64,000 nt of DNA, taken from contig CBCPKK010000007.1 in NCBI GenBank assembly GCA_965119215.1, forward strand, positions 124,001-188,000. Direction: 5' to 3'. The position numbers and the translations under genes are program-made. The DNA is from Buttiauxella sp965119215. Its GTDB lineage: Bacteria; Pseudomonadota; Gammaproteobacteria; Enterobacterales; Enterobacteriaceae. The notes below the pieces were generated by a model. The model was not told the origin of the DNA and ran no database searches. It saw only the letters and a program-made list of their open reading frames with translations. Shown here piece by piece: positions 43,582 to 52,231 of this stretch (position 1 is its first letter; each line of letters starts with the position of its first letter).

Positions 43582-44316
43582 ATGAGTTTTGAAGGAAAAA
43601 TTGCGCTGGTAACCGGCGCAAGCCGCGGTATCGGCCGCGCAATCGCGGAAACCTTAGTGGCCCGTGGTGCAAAAGTTATCGGTACTGCCACTAGCGAAAG
43701 CGGTGCGCAGGCGATCAGTGATTATCTGGGCGATAACGGTAAAGGTTTTGTACTGAATGTGACCGATCCGGCTTCTATTGAAGCAGTTTTAGGAAATATT
43801 CGTGCAGAATTTGGCGAAGTCGATATTCTGGTTAATAATGCCGGTATCACTCGTGATAACCTGTTAATGCGCATGAAAGATGACGAGTGGAACGATATCA
43901 TCGAAACCAACCTGTCATCAGTATTCCGTCTGTCAAAAGCGGTAATGCGCGCTATGATGAAAAAGCGTCATGGTCGTATTATCACTATTGGTTCCGTGGT
44001 TGGTACCATGGGAAATGCTGGTCAGGCTAACTACGCTGCGGCGAAAGCGGGTCTGATTGGTTTCAGTAAATCACTGGCGCGTGAAGTTGCGTCACGTGGT
44101 ATTACTGTAAACGTTGTTGCTCCGGGCTTTATTGAAACGGACATGACGCGTGCGCTTTCTGATGAACAGCGTGCGGGTATACTGGCGGAAGTTCCAGCGG
44201 GTCGTTTAGGCGACGCAAAAGAAATCGCCAGTGCTGTTGCATTTTTAGCCTCTGACGAGGCGGGTTACATCTCTGGTGAAACCCTGCACGTCAATGGCGG
44301 AATGTATATGGTTTAA
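43582..44316 (+). CDS. fabG: 3-oxoacyl-ACP reductase FabG
   Basis: NADPH-dependent short-chain dehydrogenase that reduces beta-ketoacyl-ACP. The product is 244 aa. The cofactor motif TGASRGIGRA (11-20) and catalytic Ser138, Tyr151 and Lys155 (GSVVG, NYAAAKAGL) are present. It is followed by acpP after 155 bp that contain a separate acpP promoter. Confidence 0.97.
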   Translation: MSFEGKIALVTGASRGIGRAIAETLVARGAKVIGTATSESGAQAISDYLGDNGKGFVLNVTDPASIEAVLGNIRAEFGEVDILVNNAGITRDNLLMRMKDDEWNDIIETNLSSVFRLSKAVMRAMMKKRHGRIITIGSVVGTMGNAGQANYAAAKAGLIGFSKSLAREVASRGITVNVVAPGFIETDMTRALSDEQRAGILAEVPAGRLGDAKEIASAVAFLASDEAGYISGETLHVNGGMYMV

Positions 44317-44398
44317 CCACGATACAAAACTATTTGCGTTATTTGGGCGAATGCCCGCAAAATAGCGTAAAATCGTGGTATGACCTGCCGGGATTTAG

Positions 44399-44426
44399 TT
44401 GCATCTTTTTCAACATTTTATACACT
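44399..44426 (+). promoter_or_regulatory. acpP promoter
   Basis: TTGCAT and TACACT hexamers are separated by 16 bases, 46 bases before the acpP ATG, inside the AT-rich fabG-acpP spacer. The same TTTTTCAACATTTTATACACT context is found in E. coli, where acpP has its own strong promoter. Confidence 0.75.
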
Positions 44427-44471
44427 ACGAAAACCATCGCGAAAGCGAGTTTTGATAGGAAATTTAAGAGT

Positions 44472-44708
44472 ATGAGCACTATCGAAGAACGCGTTAAGAA
44501 AATTATCGGTGAACAACTGGGCGTTAAGCAGGAAGAAGTTATCAACTCCGCTTCCTTCGTAGAGGACCTGGGCGCTGATTCTCTTGACACCGTTGAGCTG
44601 GTAATGGCTCTGGAAGAAGAGTTTGATACTGAGATTCCGGACGAAGAAGCTGAGAAAATTACTACCGTTCAGGCTGCCATTGATTACATCAACGGTCACC
44701 AGGCGTAA
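44472..44708 (+). CDS. acpP: Acyl carrier protein
   Basis: The carrier of acyl chains in fatty acid synthesis. The product is 78 aa from ATG 44472 and is essentially identical to E. coli AcpP. The phosphopantetheine site is Ser37 in GADSLDTVEL (Ser36 after Met removal). The upstream in-frame extension to 44334 covers the promoter and is not coding. Confidence 0.98.
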   Translation: MSTIEERVKKIIGEQLGVKQEEVINSASFVEDLGADSLDTVELVMALEEEFDTEIPDEEAEKITTVQAAIDYINGHQA

Positions 44709-44719
44709 GTGAACATCTC

Positions 44720-44748
44720 CAGGCGGTCATTCGACCGCCTGAGTTTTA
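44720..44748 (+). terminator. Hairpin after acpP (partial terminator)
   Basis: A 9-bp stem (CAGGCGGTC/GACCGCCTG) with a 4-nt loop is followed by AGTTTTATC. It lies 11 bases after acpP and 48 bases before fabF, so it probably terminates only part of the transcripts and keeps acpP more abundant than fabF. Confidence 0.7.
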
Positions 44749-44795
44749 TCTAAGTGTCCCACTAGTATTATTTTTTCCCTCCCTGGAGGACAAAC

Positions 44796-46037
44796 GTGTC
44801 TAAGCGTCGTGTAGTTGTGACCGGACTGGGCATGTTGTCTCCTGTCGGCAATACCGTAGAGTCTACCTGGAAAGCTCTCCTTGCCGGTCAGAGTGGCATC
44901 AGCCTAATCGACCATTTCGATACTACCGCCTATGCAACGAAATTTGCTGGCTTAGTAAAGGATTTTAACTGTGACGACATCATTTCGCGCAAAGAACAGC
45001 GCAAAATGGATGCCTTCATTCAATATGGAATTGTTGCTGGCCACCAGGCCATGCTGGATTCTGGTCTGGAAGTAACGGAAGAGAATGCAATCCGTATCGG
45101 TGCCGCTATTGGTTCTGGTATTGGTGGTCTGGGTCTTATCGAAGAGAACCACGCCGCGCTAGTGAAGGGTGGCCCACGTAAGATCAGCCCATTCTTCGTA
45201 CCGTCTACTATCGTGAATATGGTGGCAGGTCACCTGACCATTATGTTCGGCCTACGTGGTCCAAGCATTTCCATTGCTACGGCTTGTACTTCTGGTGTGC
45301 ATAACATCGGTCAGGCAGCGCGTATCATCGCATACGGTGATGCTGACGCTATGCTGGCAGGTGGTGCAGAGAAAGCCAGTACACCGTTGGGCGTGGGTGG
45401 CTTTGGTGCCGCGCGTGCGCTTTCCACCCGTAATGACAACCCGCAAGCGGCAAGCCGTCCGTGGGATAAAGACCGTGATGGTTTTGTGTTGGGTGATGGT
45501 GCGGGCATGATGGTACTCGAAGAGTACGAACATGCTAAAAAACGTGGTGCGAAAATCTACGCAGAAGTCGTTGGTTTTGGTATGAGCAGCGATGCTTATC
45601 ACATGACTTCTCCGCCGGAAACAGGGGCAGGTGCTGCACTGGCCATGGAAAATGCACTGCGTGATGCAGGTATTACTCCAGGTATGGTGGGCTATGTCAA
45701 TGCGCATGGCACCTCAACGCCAGCTGGCGATAAAGCTGAAACACAAGCGGTTAAGACTATTTTTGGTGATGATGCCTACCGTGTTCTGGTGAGCTCAACC
45801 AAGTCTATGACCGGTCACCTGTTGGGTGCTGCAGGGGCAGTAGAGTCAATCTACTCCATCCTTGCATTGCGCGACCAGGTGGTACCACCAACCATTAACC
45901 TCGATAATCCTGACGAAGGTTGCGATCTGGACTTTGTTCCTCATGAAGCGCGCCAGGTAACAGGAATGGAATACACTCTGTGTAACTCCTTCGGGTTTGG
46001 TGGTACAAACGGCTCGTTGATCTTTAAAAAGATCTAA
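44796..46037 (+). CDS. fabF: Beta-ketoacyl-ACP synthase II
   Basis: Elongating ketoacyl synthase, responsible in E. coli for thermal control of cis-vaccenate. It starts with GTG at 44796 behind a TGGAGGA ribosome site. The product is 413 aa with Cys164 (ATACTSGVHN), His304 (NAHGTSTPAGD) and His341 (SMTGHLLGAAG). Last gene of the fab cluster. Confidence 0.97.
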   Translation: MSKRRVVVTGLGMLSPVGNTVESTWKALLAGQSGISLIDHFDTTAYATKFAGLVKDFNCDDIISRKEQRKMDAFIQYGIVAGHQAMLDSGLEVTEENAIRIGAAIGSGIGGLGLIEENHAALVKGGPRKISPFFVPSTIVNMVAGHLTIMFGLRGPSISIATACTSGVHNIGQAARIIAYGDADAMLAGGAEKASTPLGVGGFGAARALSTRNDNPQAASRPWDKDRDGFVLGDGAGMMVLEEYEHAKKRGAKIYAEVVGFGMSSDAYHMTSPPETGAGAALAMENALRDAGITPGMVGYVNAHGTSTPAGDKAETQAVKTIFGDDAYRVLVSSTKSMTGHLLGAAGAVESIYSILALRDQVVPPTINLDNPDEGCDLDFVPHEARQVTGMEYTLCNSFGFGGTNGSLIFKKI

Positions 46038-46046
46038 GTCGTTATT

Positions 46047-46076
46047 ATAAAGGGCTCGCTTGCGGGCCCTTTATAC
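46047..46076 (+). terminator. Terminator after fabF
   Basis: A 9-bp stem (ATAAAGGGC/GCCCTTTAT) with a 10-nt loop lies 10 bases past fabF. The U tract is built into the 3' arm. Confidence 0.7.
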
Positions 46077-46150
46077 ATCTCAAACTTCCCCCTCTTGCTG
46101 CATCCCATTCCCACTGGCACTCTTAACTCATGGAACGTTGAGGAGTTGTT

Positions 46151-46951
46151 ATGTATTTAATCAATGGTGAGTTCACGGCCAATTTACCTGTAAGCGATCG
46201 AGCCGTGCAGTTTGGCGACGGTTGTTTTACCACTGCGCGGGTAAAAAACGGTAGCGTTCGTTTTTTAGGGCAGCACATTGTCCGTCTGCAACAAGCCTGC
46301 GAAAAACTCCTGATTCCGTTTCGTGAATGGTCATTGCTGGAAAGAGAAATGCAGCAACTGGCAGCGGCAGAATCACAAGCGGTGCTGAAAGTGGTGATTA
46401 CCCGTGGTAGCGGCGGGCGCGGTTACAGTGCGGCGAATTGCCAGCAGCCTACACGCATATTATCCGTTTCTGCGTATCCTTCTTTTTATCCGCAATGGCG
46501 CGAGCAGGGGATAAACCTTGTACTCAGTCCTGTTCGGCTAGGCATCAATCCGCATCTTGCAGGAATTAAACATCTGAACCGTCTCGAACAAGTGCTGATT
46601 CGTACGCATCTTGAACAGACGCAAGCTCAGGAAGCCCTGGTTCTTGACAGTGATGGGTGGCTTACGGAATGCTGTGCCGCGAATTTATTCTGGCGTAAAG
46701 GGTTTCAGGTATTTACGCCGTATGTAGATAAATCTGGTGTGAACGGCACTATGCGCCAGCATATTATTGCTTGTCTTGCTGATTCATCCTGGCGGGTAGC
46801 CGAGGTGCGGGAAAGATTAGACAGTCTGGCGCAGGCCGACGAAGTGCTAATTTGCAATGCATTGATGCCGGTTATCCCCGTAAATCAGGCTGAATCCTGG
46901 CAATTTGAATCTCGAGAGCTTTATCAATTTTTAGCACCACTTTGCGAGTAA
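46151..46951 (+). CDS. pabC: Aminodeoxychorismate lyase PabC
   Basis: PLP-dependent fold-type IV enzyme that makes p-aminobenzoate for folate. The product is 266 aa (E. coli 269) with the PLP lysine at Lys140 in LAGIKHLNRLEQV and the start motif MYLINGEFTANLPVSDRAVQ. A GAGGAG ribosome site precedes the ATG. It heads the pabC-mltG-tmk-holB-ycfH cluster. Overall identity with E. coli is lower than that of its neighbours, which is usual for pabC. Confidence 0.93.
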   Translation: MYLINGEFTANLPVSDRAVQFGDGCFTTARVKNGSVRFLGQHIVRLQQACEKLLIPFREWSLLEREMQQLAAAESQAVLKVVITRGSGGRGYSAANCQQPTRILSVSAYPSFYPQWREQGINLVLSPVRLGINPHLAGIKHLNRLEQVLIRTHLEQTQAQEALVLDSDGWLTECCAANLFWRKGFQVFTPYVDKSGVNGTMRQHIIACLADSSWRVAEVRERLDSLAQADEVLICNALMPVIPVNQAESWQFESRELYQFLAPLCE

Positions 46952-46961
46952 CCGATTAACG

Positions 46962-47984
46962 ATGAAAAAGATGCTACGTTTCTTTCTGCTGCTGTTAGTG
47001 GTGTTGGGTGTGGCGGCAGGCGTTGGCTTATATAAAGTCCGCCAGCTTGCTGACAGCCATCTGACCATTGCTCAAGAAACCATATTTACCCTTAAACCCG
47101 GCACCGGTCGCCTGGCGTTGGGTAAACAACTGTATGAAGAGAAGCTGCTCAACCGCCCACGCGTATTCCAGTGGTTGCTGAAAGTTGAGCCAGACCTCGC
47201 TAACTTCAAAGCGGGGACTTACCGTTTCACGCCGCAAATGACGGTTCGCGACATGCTGAAACTGTTAGCCAGCGGCAAAGAAGCTCAATTCCCTATCCGC
47301 TTTGTGGAAGGCACTCGCCTGAGCGACTGGTTGAAACAACTGCGCGAAGCGCCTTACATCGAACACACGCTCAAAGATGACAGCTATGCTACCGTCGCGG
47401 AGGTGTTGAAGTTCGAGCATCCTGAATGGGTGGAGGGCTGGTTCTTCCCGGATACCTGGCTTTACACCGCCAATACCACTGACGTTGCGCTGCTAAAGCG
47501 TGCACACCAGCGAATGATCAAAGCCGTACAGGCTGCATGGGATGGCAAAAAAGACGGGCTGCCGTACAAAACGCAGAACGATTTGGTCACCATGGCCTCG
47601 ATCATTGAGAAAGAAACCGCAGTGGCGGATGAACGTGACCAGGTGGCTTCGGTGTTTATCAACCGCTTGCGTATCGGCATGCGTTTACAAACCGATCCGA
47701 CGGTCATTTACGGGATGGGTGAAAGTTATAATGGTAAACTCACGCGCAAAGATCTTGAAACGCCGACGCCCTATAATACCTATGTGATAAGCGGTATGCC
47801 GCCAGGCCCAATTGCCATTCCGGGAGATGCGTCGTTACAGGCAGCGGCACATCCGGCGAAAACGCCGTATCTTTATTTCGTCGCAGATGGAAAGGGCGGC
47901 CACACATTTAATACCAATCTTGCAAGCCACAACCAGGCTGTGCAGGTCTATATCAAAGCGCTGAAGGACAAGAATGGTCAGTAA
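46962..47984 (+). CDS. mltG: Endolytic murein transglycosylase MltG
   Basis: Inner-membrane lytic transglycosylase (YceG) that cleaves nascent glycan strands and helps set their length. The product is 340 aa, as in E. coli. One N-terminal membrane helix (residues 5-24), a LysM-like domain, then the YceG catalytic domain with Glu218 in SIIEKETA. Conserved TDPTVIYG and TPYNTYVISGMPPGPI are present. Its end overlaps tmk by 11 bp. Confidence 0.96.
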   Translation: MKKMLRFFLLLLVVLGVAAGVGLYKVRQLADSHLTIAQETIFTLKPGTGRLALGKQLYEEKLLNRPRVFQWLLKVEPDLANFKAGTYRFTPQMTVRDMLKLLASGKEAQFPIRFVEGTRLSDWLKQLREAPYIEHTLKDDSYATVAEVLKFEHPEWVEGWFFPDTWLYTANTTDVALLKRAHQRMIKAVQAAWDGKKDGLPYKTQNDLVTMASIIEKETAVADERDQVASVFINRLRIGMRLQTDPTVIYGMGESYNGKLTRKDLETPTPYNTYVISGMPPGPIAIPGDASLQAAAHPAKTPYLYFVADGKGGHTFNTNLASHNQAVQVYIKALKDKNGQ

Positions 47985-48612
47985 ATTTATCGTTATCGAA
48001 GGGCTCGAAGGAGCAGGGAAAACTAACGCGCATAACGTGGTGGTTGCGACTTTAAAAGAGCTGGGCGTCACCGACCTGGTGTTCACACGTGAGCCCGGCG
48101 GCACGCCGCTTGCCGAAAGATTGCGCGAGTTGACGCTGAACAACAAAGGCATCGGTGATGAAATCGTTACGGATAAAGCTGAAGTGCTGATGTTTTACGC
48201 CGCGCGTGTGCAGTTAGTTGAAACGGTTATTAAACCGGCTCTTTCGCGTGGCGCGTGGGTCATTGGCGACAGGCATGACCTTTCGACTCAGGCTTACCAG
48301 GGCGGCGGTCGTTGCATCGATCAAAAATTACTGATGGCACTGCGTAATACTGTGCTCGGTGATTTTTACCCAGACTTAACGATTTATCTCGATGTCACGC
48401 CAGAAGTGGGTCTGACCCGTGCGCGTGCGCGTGGTGAACTGGACAGAATCGAACAGGAGTCTATCGACTTCTTTAATCGTACTCGCGCTCGCTACCTCGA
48501 GCTTGCAGCCTCAGATGACCGCATTCATACCATTGATGCAACACAGTCGCTGGATGCTGTTTCACAGGACGTGCGTAATGCCGTACTTGAATGGGCTAAG
48601 GGGTTGGCGTAA
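47974..48612 (+). CDS. tmk: Thymidylate kinase
   Basis: Phosphorylates dTMP to dTDP. The product is 212 aa (E. coli 213). The P-loop GLEGAGKT (10-17) is intact; the following residue is Asn where E. coli has Thr (GKTN against GKTT). TREPGGTPLAE and the DRHDLSTQAYQGGGR motif are conserved, as is the Arg-rich lid RARARGELDRIE. ATG 47974 overlaps mltG, and the stop overlaps the holB start (TAATG). Confidence 0.96.
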   Translation: MVSKFIVIEGLEGAGKTNAHNVVVATLKELGVTDLVFTREPGGTPLAERLRELTLNNKGIGDEIVTDKAEVLMFYAARVQLVETVIKPALSRGAWVIGDRHDLSTQAYQGGGRCIDQKLLMALRNTVLGDFYPDLTIYLDVTPEVGLTRARARGELDRIEQESIDFFNRTRARYLELAASDDRIHTIDATQSLDAVSQDVRNAVLEWAKGLA

Positions 48613-49619
48613 TGAAATGGTATCCATGGTTACGCGCACCTTTTGAGCAAATCCTCAGCCAGTATCAGGCCGGGCGCGGGCACCATGCATTACTGCTTCA
48701 TTCATTATCCGGCATGGGGGATGACGCATTAATTTACGCCCTCATTCGCTGGTTGATGTGCCAGAAACCACAGGGCAGTAAAAGCTGCGGCCAATGCCGC
48801 AGTTGCCAGTTGATGCAAGCCGGGACACACCCGGACAGCTACGTGGTCGCGCCGGAGAAGGGTAAATCAAGCCTTGGCATTGATGCCATTCGTGAGATTA
48901 CTGAAAAGCTCTACAGCCACGCTCAGCAGGGCGGGGCAAAAGTGGTCTGGCTGGAAGATGCGGGATTGCTCACCGAAGCTGCCGCAAACGCGCTGTTGAA
49001 AACCCTCGAGGAACCGCCCGCCAACACGTGGTTCTTCCTCGGAAGTCGTGAACCAGCACGTTTGCCTGCCACACTGCGTAGCCGTTGTTTGTACTGGTAT
49101 TTGACGCCACCGGATGAAACCTTTGCACTGGCATGGCTGGCGCGGGAAATACAGCTTGATAGCGCGCAGTTGCGAGCCGCGCTGCGTTTGAGTTCCGGCG
49201 CTCCGGCAGGTGCACTGGCACTGCTGCAACCTGAATCGTGGAAACACCGCCAGGCGCTGTGCGACAAACTTAACGAAGCATGCGCATCAAAAAACATGCT
49301 GGCGTTGCTGCCTGCTTTGAATAGCGACGATGCGACGGTTCGCGTTCACTGGTTATGCTCACTGCTGATTGATGCGCTAAAATGGCAGCAAGGGGCAACA
49401 CCGTGGCTGACCAATGATGACCAGCAAGCCTTAGTGGCGAATCTTGCCAATAGCGCGACGCCTGCGATGCTACAAGCCGTACTGCATAATTGGTTTAACT
49501 GCCGCGAATCATTGCTAAGTGTGGTGGGTGTGAATCGCGAATTATTACTGACTGAACAATTGCTCACCTGGGAGCGCTTAATGCAACCGGGTGCGGTCCT
49601 TCCTACTTTCCATCTTTAA
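48612..49619 (+). CDS. holB: DNA polymerase III subunit delta'
   Basis: Clamp-loader delta prime subunit of 335 aa (E. coli 334). It has the AAA+ fold without a functional P-loop, the four-cysteine zinc module (CQKPQGSKSCGQCRSC, about 50-65), and the sensor 1/SRC motif LRSRC used to contact the neighbouring gamma subunit. Translational overlap with tmk. Confidence 0.95.
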   Translation: MKWYPWLRAPFEQILSQYQAGRGHHALLLHSLSGMGDDALIYALIRWLMCQKPQGSKSCGQCRSCQLMQAGTHPDSYVVAPEKGKSSLGIDAIREITEKLYSHAQQGGAKVVWLEDAGLLTEAAANALLKTLEEPPANTWFFLGSREPARLPATLRSRCLYWYLTPPDETFALAWLAREIQLDSAQLRAALRLSSGAPAGALALLQPESWKHRQALCDKLNEACASKNMLALLPALNSDDATVRVHWLCSLLIDALKWQQGATPWLTNDDQQALVANLANSATPAMLQAVLHNWFNCRESLLSVVGVNRELLLTEQLLTWERLMQPGAVLPTFHL

Positions 49620-49629
49620 GAGTATCTGT

Positions 49630-50424
49630 ATGTTCCTGGTTGACTCACATTGCCATCTTGATGGCCTCGATTATCAATCTCTGCATAAAAGCGTTGATGA
49701 CGTTCTGGAAAAAGCCGCCGCGCGCGATGTGAAATTCTGCCTCGCCGTTGCCACCACGCTTGAGGGTTATCGCAATATGCGCCAGTTGGTTGGCGAGCGT
49801 GAAAATGTTGCTTATTCATGCGGTGTGCATCCGCTTAACCAAAGCGAAGAATACGACGTTGAAGAACTTCGCCGCCTGGCCGCTGATACTTGCGTTGTGG
49901 CGATGGGTGAAACCGGGCTGGATTACTTCTATACCCCTGAAACTAAGCCACGCCAGCAGGAGTCTTTCCGCCATCACATTCAGATTGGCCGTGAACTCAA
50001 TAAGCCGGTGATTGTTCACACGCGAGATGCACGTGCCGATACTCTGTCCATTTTACTCGAAGAGAAAGTGACAGACTGCGGTGGGGTACTACACTGTTTT
50101 ACGGAAGACAGAGAAACTGCTGGAAAATTGCTCGATATGGGTTTTTACATCTCTTTCTCCGGCATCGTGACGTTCCGTAATGCTGAACAACTCAGAGATG
50201 CGGCGCGTTATGTGCCACTGGATCGCATCCTGGTGGAAACGGATTCACCTTATCTTGCACCCGTGCCGCACCGTGGTAAGGAAAACCAACCGGCAATGAC
50301 GCGCGATGTAGCGGAATACATGGCGGTACTGAAAGGTGTTTCACTTGAGGAGTTAGCCGTTGCGACGACTAAAAACTTCGCCACGTTGTTCCATATTCCT
50401 GACTCCCGCCTGCAATCCGCCTGA
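49630..50424 (+). CDS. ycfH: TatD-family metal-dependent hydrolase YcfH
   Basis: Metal-dependent TIM-barrel hydrolase of the TatD DNase family, 264 aa (E. coli 265). Metal ligands: His7 and His9 in DSHCHLDG, Glu94 in AMGETGLDYFY, His in VIVHTRDA, and Asp in VETDSPYLAPVPHRGK. Its substrate is unproven, although TatD relatives act on DNA ends. The frame is open 13 codons upstream into holB, but ATG 49630 matches the family start. Confidence 0.93.
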   Translation: MFLVDSHCHLDGLDYQSLHKSVDDVLEKAAARDVKFCLAVATTLEGYRNMRQLVGERENVAYSCGVHPLNQSEEYDVEELRRLAADTCVVAMGETGLDYFYTPETKPRQQESFRHHIQIGRELNKPVIVHTRDARADTLSILLEEKVTDCGGVLHCFTEDRETAGKLLDMGFYISFSGIVTFRNAEQLRDAARYVPLDRILVETDSPYLAPVPHRGKENQPAMTRDVAEYMAVLKGVSLEELAVATTKNFATLFHIPDSRLQSA

Positions 50425-50568
50425 TAAATCTAACTTATTTTAAAGCTCGTAATTAATAATCGAAGCGAGTAAAGTGCACCGCCACAAAACAGGCGGTGTA
50501 CGCCATTTTTGTAACATACAGAAACGCATTTTGTAAATTTATGAAAGTTTTTCTAATGGCTATTAGAG

Positions 50569-50590
50569 AAACGTGATAGCCGTCAAACAA
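50569..50590 (+). promoter_or_regulatory. CRP site of ptsG
   Basis: The core GTGATAGCCGTCAA fits the TGTGA-N6-TCACA pattern with mismatches at the outer positions and matches the E. coli ptsG activation site as I remember it. It lies about 30 bases upstream of the Mlc operator. Confidence 0.75.
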
Positions 50591-50602
50591 ACTTTCGTCG
50601 AT

Positions 50603-50625
50603 TTATTTTACTCTGCGTAATAAAT
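50603..50625 (+). promoter_or_regulatory. Mlc operator and promoter of ptsG
   Basis: TTATTTTACTCTGCGTAATAAAT is an imperfect palindrome with the TTATTTT arms of Mlc sites and overlaps a TACTCT-type -10. In E. coli the Mlc repressor binds here and is released when EIICB-Glc transports glucose. Confidence 0.75.
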
Positions 50626-50705
50626 CAAAAGGCACTTAGATGCCTGTTTATGGACCGGATCTCCCCCCAGTCCGATGCGCATAACGCGTAAAAAAAAGCA
50701 CAAAT

Positions 50706-50725
50706 ACTCAGGAGCACTCTCAATT
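50706..50725 (+). promoter_or_regulatory. SgrS small-RNA pairing site in the ptsG leader
   Basis: ACTCAGGAGCACTCTCAATT, ending right at the ATG and containing the ribosome site, appears identical to the E. coli ptsG segment that pairs with SgrS during glucose-phosphate stress. The sgrS gene itself is not in this window. Confidence 0.85.
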
Positions 50726-52159
50726 ATGTTTAAGAATGCATTTGCTAACCTGCAAAAGGTGGGTAAATCGCTGATGTTGCCAGTATCCGTACTGCCTATC
50801 GCAGGTATCCTGCTGGGCGTCGGTTCTGCAAACTTCAGCTGGCTGCCAGCCGTGGTTTCTCATGTTATGGCGGAAGCGGGCGGTTCAGTTTTCGCCAACA
50901 TGCCGCTGATTTTTGCTATCGGTGTTGCATTAGGCTTCACAAATAACGATGGCGTTTCTGCATTAGCCTCTGTGGTTGCCTACGGCATCATGGTTAAAAC
51001 CATGGCGGTTGTCGCGCCACTGGTTCTGCATCTACCTGCTGAAGAAATCGCAGCAAAACACCTGGCTGATACCGGTGTTCTGGGCGGTATTATCTCGGGT
51101 GCCATTGCCGCTTACATGTTTAACCGTTTCTACCGCATCAAGCTGCCTGAGTATCTGGGCTTCTTCGCAGGTAAACGTTTCGTGCCGATCATCTCTGGTC
51201 TGGCTGCGATCTTCATGGGTATTGTGTTGTCCTTTATCTGGCCTCCAATCGGTACGGCTATTCAGGCCTTCTCTCAGTGGGCTGCTTACCAGAACCCGGT
51301 TGTGGCATTCGGTATCTACGGTTTCGTAGAGCGTTGCCTGGTACCATTCGGTCTGCACCACATCTGGAACGTTCCATTCCAGATGCAAATTGGTGAATAC
51401 ACCAACGCAGCAGGTCAGGTATTCCACGGCGATATCCCACGTTACATGGCAGGTGACCCAACTGCGGGCAAACTGTCTGGTGGCTTCCTGTTTAAAATGT
51501 ACGGTCTGCCTGCTGCGGCTATCGCAATCTGGCACTCAGCTAAACCTGAGAACCGTGCAAAAGTCGGCGGTATCATGATCTCCGCTGCGTTGACCTCGTT
51601 CCTGACCGGTATTACCGAGCCAATCGAGTTCTCCTTCATGTTCGTTGCTCCAATCCTGTACATTATCCACGCGGTACTGGCAGGCCTGGCGTTCCCAATC
51701 TGTATCCTTCTGGGTATGCGTGACGGTACTTCCTTCTCTCACGGTCTGATTGACTTCATCGTGCTGAGCGGTAATAGCAGCAAACTGTGGCTGTTCCCAA
51801 TTGTTGGCCTGTGCTACGCGGCGATTTACTACACCGTGTTCCGTGTGCTGATTAAAGCGCTGGACCTGAAAACTCCAGGTCGCGAAGATGCAACGACTGA
51901 GACTACGACCACTTCCACAAGCGAAATGGCTCCGGCTCTGGTTAGCGCCTTCGGCGGTAAAGAAAACATCACTAACCTGGATGCGTGTATTACCCGTCTG
52001 CGTGTTAGCGTGGCCGACATTTCTAAAGTCGACCAGGCTGGCCTGAAGAAATTGGGTGCAGCAGGTGTAGTAGTAGCTGGTTCAGGTGTTCAGGCAATCT
52101 TCGGGACTAAATCCGATAACCTGAAAACTGAAATGGATGAGTGGATCCGTAACAGCTAA
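50726..52159 (+). CDS. ptsG: PTS glucose transporter subunit IICB
   Basis: Glucose-specific phosphotransferase permease, 477 aa from ATG 50726, the same length as in E. coli. The EIIC domain (about 1-388) has ten hydrophobic segments and the conserved GITEPIEFSFMF. The EIIB domain (about 400-477) carries the phosphorylated Cys421 in NLDACITRLRV. The linker is Thr-rich (TTETTTTSTSE). The upstream 17 in-frame codons are the leader. Confidence 0.98.
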   Translation: MFKNAFANLQKVGKSLMLPVSVLPIAGILLGVGSANFSWLPAVVSHVMAEAGGSVFANMPLIFAIGVALGFTNNDGVSALASVVAYGIMVKTMAVVAPLVLHLPAEEIAAKHLADTGVLGGIISGAIAAYMFNRFYRIKLPEYLGFFAGKRFVPIISGLAAIFMGIVLSFIWPPIGTAIQAFSQWAAYQNPVVAFGIYGFVERCLVPFGLHHIWNVPFQMQIGEYTNAAGQVFHGDIPRYMAGDPTAGKLSGGFLFKMYGLPAAAIAIWHSAKPENRAKVGGIMISAALTSFLTGITEPIEFSFMFVAPILYIIHAVLAGLAFPICILLGMRDGTSFSHGLIDFIVLSGNSSKLWLFPIVGLCYAAIYYTVFRVLIKALDLKTPGREDATTETTTTSTSEMAPALVSAFGGKENITNLDACITRLRVSVADISKVDQAGLKKLGAAGVVVAGSGVQAIFGTKSDNLKTEMDEWIRNS

Positions 52160-52180
52160 GAAGAAGTTGGGGAGAACTGA

Positions 52181-52212
52181 GGGAGGCCATTAGCTAATGG
52201 CCTCCCTTTTTT
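52181..52212 (+). terminator. Rho-independent terminator after ptsG
   Basis: GGGAGGCCATTA and TAATGGCCTCCC form a 12-bp perfect inverted repeat with almost no loop (in practice a 6-nt loop), followed by six T. It lies 21 bases past ptsG and 20 before the convergent fhuE stop. Confidence 0.92.
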
Positions 52213-52231
52213 ACATCTGCCTTACTTCAAA

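Larger units (their letters stand above)
50425..50725 (+). other. 301-bp ptsG control region
   Basis: No gene. The holB-side half is AT-rich. The ptsG-side half contains the CRP-like site, the Mlc operator over the promoter, and the 5' UTR with the SgrS pairing segment, all listed separately. Confidence 0.8.
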
